Shown here one piece after another: positions 57,522 through 64,000 of a stretch of 64,000 nucleotides of DNA. Position 1 is the first letter of the stretch. The number at the start of each line of letters is the position of its first letter. The translations under genes were made by a program, and so were the position numbers. The notes beneath the pieces were generated by a model. It saw nothing but the letters and a program-made list of their open reading frames with translations. It was not told the origin of the DNA and ran no database searches. The stretch spans positions 81,659-145,658 of the forward strand of contig JADDOH010002123.1 in the NCBI GenBank assembly GCA_016648135.1, given 5' to 3'. Source of the stretch: Agrypnia vestita (lineage: Eukaryota > Arthropoda > Insecta > Trichoptera > Phryganeidae).

Positions 57522-57855
57522 ATGCTTGTAGCACCTGCCACTGGTCCATCCATGCCGATCCTTTACTAGTCCTTTTTATCGTTGTCAGTCTACGCACCAA
57601 TGACTTGCAGTCTGGACACGTGCGGACAGTGTACCCTTGCTTCCGACATTTGAAGCAAATTGGACCTTTGATAAGTTTACAGTGATTGAAGTGGTGTCCT
57701 GTGCCTTCACACTTTAGGCAGGTAATCTCCTTTCCTTCAACAACTGCGATGCGGGAAATACCTGTGGGTTTGGCATAGTGGCCCTTTACCACCGCCCTGC
57801 TCCTGTCAGATTCCTTATCCTCGGTCAATTGCCTATTGAGGCTGTGATGAATCAC
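57511..57855 (-). pseudogene. Gypsy gag, nucleocapsid end
   Basis: Zinc knuckle CLKCEGTGHHFNHC (Cys46, Cys49, His54, Cys59) and a second CFKCRKQGYTVRTCPDC in which the expected His is Tyr75. It overlaps the pol frame by about 11 bp, consistent with a shifted gag-pol junction. The gag capsid is missing upstream. Confidence 0.9.
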
Positions 57856-57860
57856 CTGTT

Positions 57861-60330
57861 TCTATAGATTTTTTTTTTTTATTATTTTTATTTTGAACTC
57901 TAAGATGATTTAAATGCTACGTGGGAAAAAATTGAGCTAAACCCACCTGGCGGAGTATTGGGGCTACAAAAATTTGGGGATGATGAAACGCTAGTATTGG
58001 GAGGGAGTTAGTAGCGATTGATCGGATATAGGTTACGGGCAGTTACTATTCAATTCTTATAAATCATATTAATCTTGTGGTAAAGCCGTGTTTGGTACAA
58101 ATGGTTGACGATCGATGCGGTCCGAGCGGTCCACATGTGCTTCCCATAAAAAATACTGAACACGGTTTTCGTAGATTTGGGTCGCGGTTATTGCGTTTTG
58201 GGCCGTTAAAAAACCGATTAACGTCTACTCTAAGGTGACGATGATATTGACAGTTCCACGAGGTTTCTGAATTATGGACTTTTTTGCTGGGTTTTTGAAA
58301 CCGTTTAAATGTCATTAATCGTGGTCTCGAGTGGATTCCCGGGCAACAGAGAGGCAGAATATTGAGCAAAACTAAGAAAGGCAGGTCCTAATCGGGGGAT
58401 CGCGAGAGGAAAACGCCCCATAAAAAACTTATAGGAATTGGCCGTGAAGCACGGATTAAAACGTATACGATGTACCAGAGGGGTGACCTTAACTGAGCGA
58501 ATAATGATTTATTTTCGTTTCGCGGGAGTCGGATAACGTGGGCGAATAGGAAAGTTAACTATAATTCTATTATATTTATCTGTAGACTAACGCTCTTCGG
58601 GCTTTTACAACAGATAGGTAACTGCGCAATGACGGTATATACAGTTAGGAAAGAGATAACGATAACGTGTAAGCATATTAATGGCACGACAAGAAAATAA
58701 TATACCCAAATATAGATACAATATATTAGCTATGTAATCACTACAAACCTGTCCGACATTAGCGTAGTCTCATCAGAACGGATAACGAGTATACGATTGG
58801 CTATTCTAGCTCAGACTTCACCGGGTTTGGTAGTAATAACCCACAGAACGTAATTGGAGCAAGTGTATCCAGATAAGAATATTGTAAATAAAATAATATG
58901 AATTTGCGGCCCATATACACATGTAATAAAAGGAAAAGCGTATGGGGATCTTATAGATGGATGGATAAATGAAACAAATATATATAGGAGTAAATGCAAG
59001 TAAAAAGCAAGCATATAAGTACCAAAAACATAGGAGAACATAGTGTGATAGAAATTCGAAGACGGGAGGAACAATAATGTGAAGTGGAACGGATATAGCA
59101 AGAGCATGTAATAATGATAAACGTACAAATACAGACAACTACTTGAGACCGATTCGACAGATACTAGCAATCTTTCAACACACCTCTAAGAACATGGTGA
59201 GTGGTATATAGTTATCAGCGGAGGCGTCCAGTGCCTTGGCAATAAATGAGCACTGAATTAATCCGACGCCTTGCCTGCGGCACTGGAGGTTTATTTACTT
59301 ATTTGTTTTATTTATTTTCATTTATTGGGTTTCTTACAGCCATATAATTAATCAATCTTTGAAGAAAAGACAATAATTGATGCACAGAGTTTTGGGCCAA
59401 TTACGCGAAAACACATACATACAATCGATAAAAGAATAATAAAAACATGTCCAATAGTGGGTTGTGTGAGTGTGTATCTGTGTGTTTATTTATTTGTTTA
59501 TTTATTTTGTTTTGGGGAAAAAATTAAAAGCAAAACGATCTTAAAAATCTTCCACTGAATTTAAAAATTTAATTTAACTTACATTAATAGTTTATTGTGT
59601 TATAGCGAATAGTACTCTTCCAGTATTATATTGTTCGAGAATATTCACTGTCTATGTAACATAGTTATTTTGTGGATCAATCTTACTGCCAATAAAAATA
59701 ATAATAAATGGTTACAAATTATGTTTAAATTCCGCAACGGAGGGACTTAATACGTCCCTGTGCGCGGGGAGCCGCGGGCATAAGACAGGATTCATTGGAT
59801 GATCCACGAGAAAAGATCGCCCAAAATTAATTTAAAATTAGGTATAGTACCTTTGAACGATTGTTTTATCTAGGTATGCAGTGTGTACATGTTGAGTGTA
59901 GGGAAATTGATACAATGATATAGCAGCCAAGGATCGTTAAATTTCCGATAAAGACGAGTGAAAATACGAGGGAACGGGACATGATAATGGTAGATAATGA
60001 AGAAACATCAACTATGATTAGGGGAGTACCCGATAGATTGTGGTTACGGTTGATCAAACGACAATATGGACTGAACTTAGAAATTAAATATTAAAAATTA
60101 ATTATCGCGCTTGTGAAGCGAGTTTAAATCGTCCGAAGCCACTGAGTCCGTCCCAAAACAGGCACAGGGACGGAGACAGAGACGGCAACAGAAGGTGGGA
60201 TCAACTGACATATCCGAGAGGAGATATGTTTTTTTTTTGCCAAACTGAATCTTAGGAACAAAGATTTTGGTTTCAAGGGAAGTAGAATATTGAAAATCCT
60301 GGAAACACACGACTTAGGACCTTTTCCCGC
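57861..60330. other. No gene recognised
   Basis: Starts at a T-rich tract (57868-57893). A LINE-like 3' tail (GGGCTTTTACAACAGATAGG) lies near 58592 and TTTA-rich runs at 59290-59330 and 59485-59510. The hydrophobic minus frames at 58811-59170 come from AT-rich DNA and I do not call them. Confidence 0.4.
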
Positions 60331-60503
60331 TAGGGGGGTGCAAAATCCGCGTCGGTTGTTTTTTTTTGAGTGATAGAACCGTGAGTGATTGTTACCGTCG
60401 AGTGATAGTGTCCCAGTGGTTGAAAATTATAGTTTAACTTCAAGTGAAAGTGGTGTACGGGTAATTATACTCTTCGACATTGCTCACGATAAAAGAAAAG
60501 GGG

Positions 60504-61090
60504 GGTACGGGTTTGATTTTATTTTATAAAGGGTAATTAATTTGGCATATTAGAACTTCGGAAATTACTGCGCTTTATTAAGTTGATTAGTCCGGCATAT
60601 ATAGAACTGATATTTGCAGATCTCCGGAAACTAGCTGTGCGTTATAAAGATACCTAATTTATGCTAAACACGCGGGAAATTGTTAATAAATCTTGTAAAA
60701 ATACCTATCTTATGCTAAATACGCGAGGTCCTGTTAAAAGGGTTTTAACTCAGAGTACGGGTTTGATTTTATTTTATAAAGGTAATTAATCTGGCATATC
60801 GGGACTTCGGAAATCACTATGTTCTATAAAGTTAATTATTTTTGTCGTCTTACTAGGTTCACAGAATAATATTCGCAGAATTTCAGGAAACGGTAGAGTT
60901 CAAATTTAGTTAAATTTTCGTTTTACTAAGTATAGTATTGGCGGACCTCTGGAAACTAGCTGTGCGTTATAAAGATACCTATTTTACGCTAATCACGCGG
61001 GAAGCTGTTAAAAGATAAAGGAGTTGTTACTAACAGATTCGATTTTAAATAAGTCTTATAAAATACCTATCTTTGCTAAATACGCGAGGT
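60504..61090. repeat. Interleaved direct repeats
   Basis: GTACGGGTTTGATTTTATTT occurs at 60505 and 60755. AACTAGCTGTGCGTTATAAA occurs at about 60629 and 60954. AAATACGCGAGGTC occurs at 60717 and 61078. Spacings differ (250, 325 and 361 bp), so this is a shuffled rather than simple tandem repeat. Confidence 0.8.
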
Positions 61091-61370
61091 CTCATTTTAA
61101 TTTTTACATTTGTAAGGCATATAATATTTCGTTATATGAAATGTTTCGATTAGACCGGATTTATTTTAGTTATTGAAAGAATATTTAGTTTATTTTAATA
61201 ATTTTTTCTTGTTTATGTTTAATAGTAAGAGTCCGTTAAAATTATAGCGAATAAATTCTGGGATTAAAAATAAGTCTAGTGAAAAATATATAGCTGATCT
61301 CGCGGGGTATCAGGTTCAGCCCATAATAATCTAGATTTTCATTTCGTTTAAAATTATATAGAGTAATTCC

Positions 61371-61760
61371 GTGAGAATCGGGGTTTATTTACAATTTCAC
61401 AGGTGTACAAATTCCATTATTCTAGAAAATTATATAAAATAATCTCGTGAGAATCGGGACTTATTTACAATTTTACAGGTGTATACAATTCCATTATTCT
61501 AGAAAATTATATAAAATAATCTCGTGAGAATCGGGACTTATTTACAATTTTACAGATGTATAAAATTCCATTATTCTAGAAAATTATATAAAATAATCTC
61601 GTGAGAATCGGGACTTATTTACAATTTTACAGATGTATGAAATTTCATTATTCTAAAAAATTATATAAAATAATCTCGTGGGGGTCGGGGTTTATTTACG
61701 GTTTTACAGAAGTACACGTTTCACTATTTTATAAAGTATATAAAATTGCTTCCGTTCGGC
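61371..61760. repeat. 76-77-bp tandem repeat, about five units
   Basis: GTGAGAATCGGG starts at 61371, 61447, 61524 and 61601, with a diverged GTGGGGGTCGGGG at 61678. Units share TTATTTACAATTTTACAG, ATTCCATTATTCTAGAAAAT and TATATAAAATAATCTC. Confidence 0.95.
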
Positions 61761-62900
61761 CCGGGTTATCTTATATTATATAGGAAAACATAGGTCCCGC
61801 GCTATTAAAACATATAAAAACGTTTCATGTGGCCGGGATTATTCCGCGCGTTGGGGAAAGTCTATAAGGTAAAAATATGTTTAATTTGATTCGGGTTATT
61901 TTATATTTTATGAAAGATATTTGCCTCGCGGACTTAAACTATGAAAAATGTTTCAATTAGTTCTGGTTATACTTTAGGAGTGATGTAAACTTCGCGGTTG
62001 TATAATTTGGGTTACTTTGTATTATACGAAAACGTAAATCTCGCGTATAAAAACGCGTATAAAAAAAACGTATATCATGTATTCAAACATATAAAAACTT
62101 CTAGTACATTGTTTCGATAGACCGGGGTTGTATTATACTTATAAAGATGTTGTAGGGCCTCGTTATATTGAAAATATATAAAAACCGCCTGGGGCCGGGT
62201 CTTCTTATTTATAAACTATATAAGATTTCGTTACATTTAGTTATATAAAATGCTATCGTTCGGGAATTCGCGTTTCATTTTAAGCATATATAAATATAGG
62301 GTCCCGTTTTTAAACAATGTTAGTGTTTCGTTTAGAATTCGCGCCTTCATTTAATAAATATGAAACATGTAGATTTCAATTAGAACTATTTTAAAATGTT
62401 TCGTTCAGAAATTCGCGTCTTGTATTATAAATGTGAAAATTATAGTATTCGTTTTGAGCTAAAACGTGTGAACATAGAAACACTACAGTTTTGACCGCTA
62501 TTTTGTTTACTATGCCTAGGACATTCTTGCGGTGTATTAGACTTGATGGTAAAATTTAAACTCTTACTCTGTTTAAAATATACGTAGTGTCTCCGCCTAG
62601 ATTGGCTTCACGATATACTTAATGAAATTTGTAAGTTCCGCTGTCCTAAAATTATATAAAATTACCTTCGTTTAGATCGGGTTATATCATATTCCTCGTG
62701 GAACGCGTAAACCTCGTTGTCCTGAAACTAAATAAGGATGTTTCATCTAGACCGGGTTCATTTTACATTTTAGGAAGAATATAAGTCCCGCGTCTTTCAC
62801 TACATAAAATGGATTCGGTAAGATTGGGGTTGGTTATACTTGTAGAAATTACAGAATCCCATTATTTTTAAACTATATTAAAATGATAAACTATTAAAAT
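61761..62900. repeat. Degenerate continuation of the repeat field
   Basis: Recurring words TATATAAAAT, GTTTCGTTNGG, CCGGGTTAT and TCTCGCG/TCCCGCG return at roughly 80-bp steps, for example near 61745, 61830, 61900 and 61970, then more irregularly to about 62880. They look like old relatives of the 77-bp unit. No ORF. Confidence 0.6.
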
Positions 62901-63721
62901 GATTTAAACTATTTTAAAATTTGCCGGAGAGTAGATATCAAATATTCGAGATGATAATAAATTCATATTAAGAATAATATTAAGAATAAAAACTAAATCG
63001 GCGGACCCTAAAAGTAATATGTATTGACCTTACCAAGATGTAGACTAGTGGGGTTTTATTATAGAAACAATTAATTGTTTAACAACAACAAGTGGACAAG
63101 TGGTTGCTTCATGGGTTTGTTAAAACTTATAAATGCATGGAATCCTAGATTCAAAGCTTAATCCCGGTATTTCGGATAAATATAAGAATAGGTAACATCG
63201 GAAAATAACGGGTAACGGTTTTATGGAAAATATCGGTGCGTATGATCATTAGAGTATGATCATTAGGATTAGAGTTTAGTTTCGGTGACCCGGGAAGTAC
63301 GGATGCGTAAGACGGAAATAAGGACTATGTTGCAGTATTATTAAGATATATAAATACTTACAATTGTCGAGCTGGAGTCTAATTCCGGTATCTCGAGGAA
63401 TATAAATTTAAAGAAAAGGAAATAATGTCTAGTTTCGGTTTGGTTAGGGTAAATACACCGTATAGTTGCCGAGGCTGGATACTAAGCCCCAGCTACGGAA
63501 ACTTAAAAACGCGTGATGGCAGGATCAAAGGTTAGGTCGCGAACTATAGTTAATTAGGGGCCTGTGAATCGTATGCGCGTGCAAGGCAAGTGTCCGCAAT
63601 CCTTAGGTATAAAGTGAGGTACATAAAGTGAAACTACGATGCACTGGAATGGATATAATCGGCGGCAGATGGGTAAGTCATGTCATCCTCTTTCCGTTTT
63701 GAGATTATAACGATATATAAA
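62901..63721. other. No gene recognised
   Basis: No repeats or open frames of note, apart from a doubled TATGATCATTAG at about 63241 and 63255. Confidence 0.4.
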
Positions 63722-63775
63722 AGTGGCGCACGATTAAGAAGAATGGTCTCGGGTTCGACACCCCAGACAGAGACG
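63722..63775 (+). mobile_element. Possible tRNA-derived SINE head
   Basis: GTGGCGCACGATTAAGAAG (box A-like) is followed about 16 nt later by GGGTTCGACACCCC (box B-like, able to form the T-arm pairing). Spacing and order suit a tRNA-derived pol III promoter. The cloverleaf is otherwise incomplete, so I call it a SINE-like head rather than a tRNA gene. Confidence 0.35.
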
Positions 63776-64000
63776 GAAGGAGCGCCGACAGTGAAAGTTA
63801 GCCCCTGTACCGTAAACTTTAAATATACTTTTATCCACAGGTGTTTATTTGCATGCCGAATCCGTACTGATCATAATAGGGGCGAATTAATTTGCCCAAA
63901 TGAACCCTTCTCTGCATGTGTGTGAACTTCCAGGGATCGGGCGGCCCGTGTGCTCGACGCCGAACTTATTTATTTACGTACTCATACGTCTGTGCATCGT

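Larger units (their letters stand above)
54857..57855 (-). mobile_element. Ty3/gypsy retrotransposon, right copy (gag end to integrase)
   Basis: Minus-strand order: nucleocapsid (57855-57511), protease-RT-RNase H (57521-55728), integrase core (55746-55246), integrase C-terminus (55198-54857). gag N-terminus and 5' LTR are missing; homology ends near 57861 at a poly-T tract. It is better preserved than the left copy and is the longest coding sequence in the window. Confidence 0.92.

Noticed and set aside
58811..59170. Hydrophobic 119-codon minus ORF as a membrane protein
   Set aside because: Two overlapping minus frames are equally hydrophobic, as expected from T-rich simple sequence. No start context or family motif.

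Overview
This window looks like repeat-dense, AT-rich intergenic DNA from an arthropod, most probably an insect. The evidence is the mix of elements: a mariner transposase of the class carrying TTAGGTCC ends, RTE, jockey and CR1-like LINEs, Ty3/gypsy elements, Penelope-like (PLE) endonuclease remnants, and short TTAGG-type runs near 27.35 kb. I see no intact host gene, rRNA or complete tRNA. The species cannot be named from the sequence alone.

Layout. 0-8.7 kb: a hAT-like palindromic end, an AAGTG minisatellite, an inverted repeat, two tRNA-derived SINEs, an RTE fragment, a CR1-like LINE 3' end and a decayed PLE with a GIY-YIG endonuclease, all readable elements on the minus strand. 8.7-34.7 kb: a patchwork of diverged segmental duplications. 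Block C (9.2-12.8) corresponds to block D (29.7-34.2), and block A (13.8-18.7) corresponds to block B (19.8-25.0). Smaller shared pieces lie at 25.06, 26.3, 27.3, 28.4, 29.2 and 34.5 kb. A and B carry an unidentified ORF-bearing unit. In A, part of it is tandemly repeated about five times. B alone has a seven-unit, exactly 64-bp minisatellite. LINE 3' ends interrupt the blocks.

34.7-45.5 kb: LINE tails, another PLE 3' end, and an internally deleted jockey element (41.5-44.8) that has a second LINE nested in it. 45.7-47.0 kb: an almost complete 1,287-bp mariner with perfect 29-bp inverted repeats, a TA duplication and a single premature stop. 48.0-57.9 kb: two head-to-tail minus-strand Ty3/gypsy copies of one family with a single 811-bp LTR between them. 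The left copy keeps LTR to early RT; the right copy keeps gag zinc knuckles to integrase. 57.9-64 kb: no recognised gene, but a long field of degenerate tandem repeats, cleanest at 61.37-61.75 kb with a 76-77-bp period.

The most interesting signal is a set of dispersed short motifs that fold like hammerhead ribozymes (a CUGANGA-like box, a hairpin, then GAAAC). Within families the hairpin bases change but stay complementary. Two of these motifs sit just downstream of PLE-type endonuclease coding remnants, which is where PLE hammerheads are known to occur. All coding sequences seen are transposon-derived or unidentified, and nearly all are broken.
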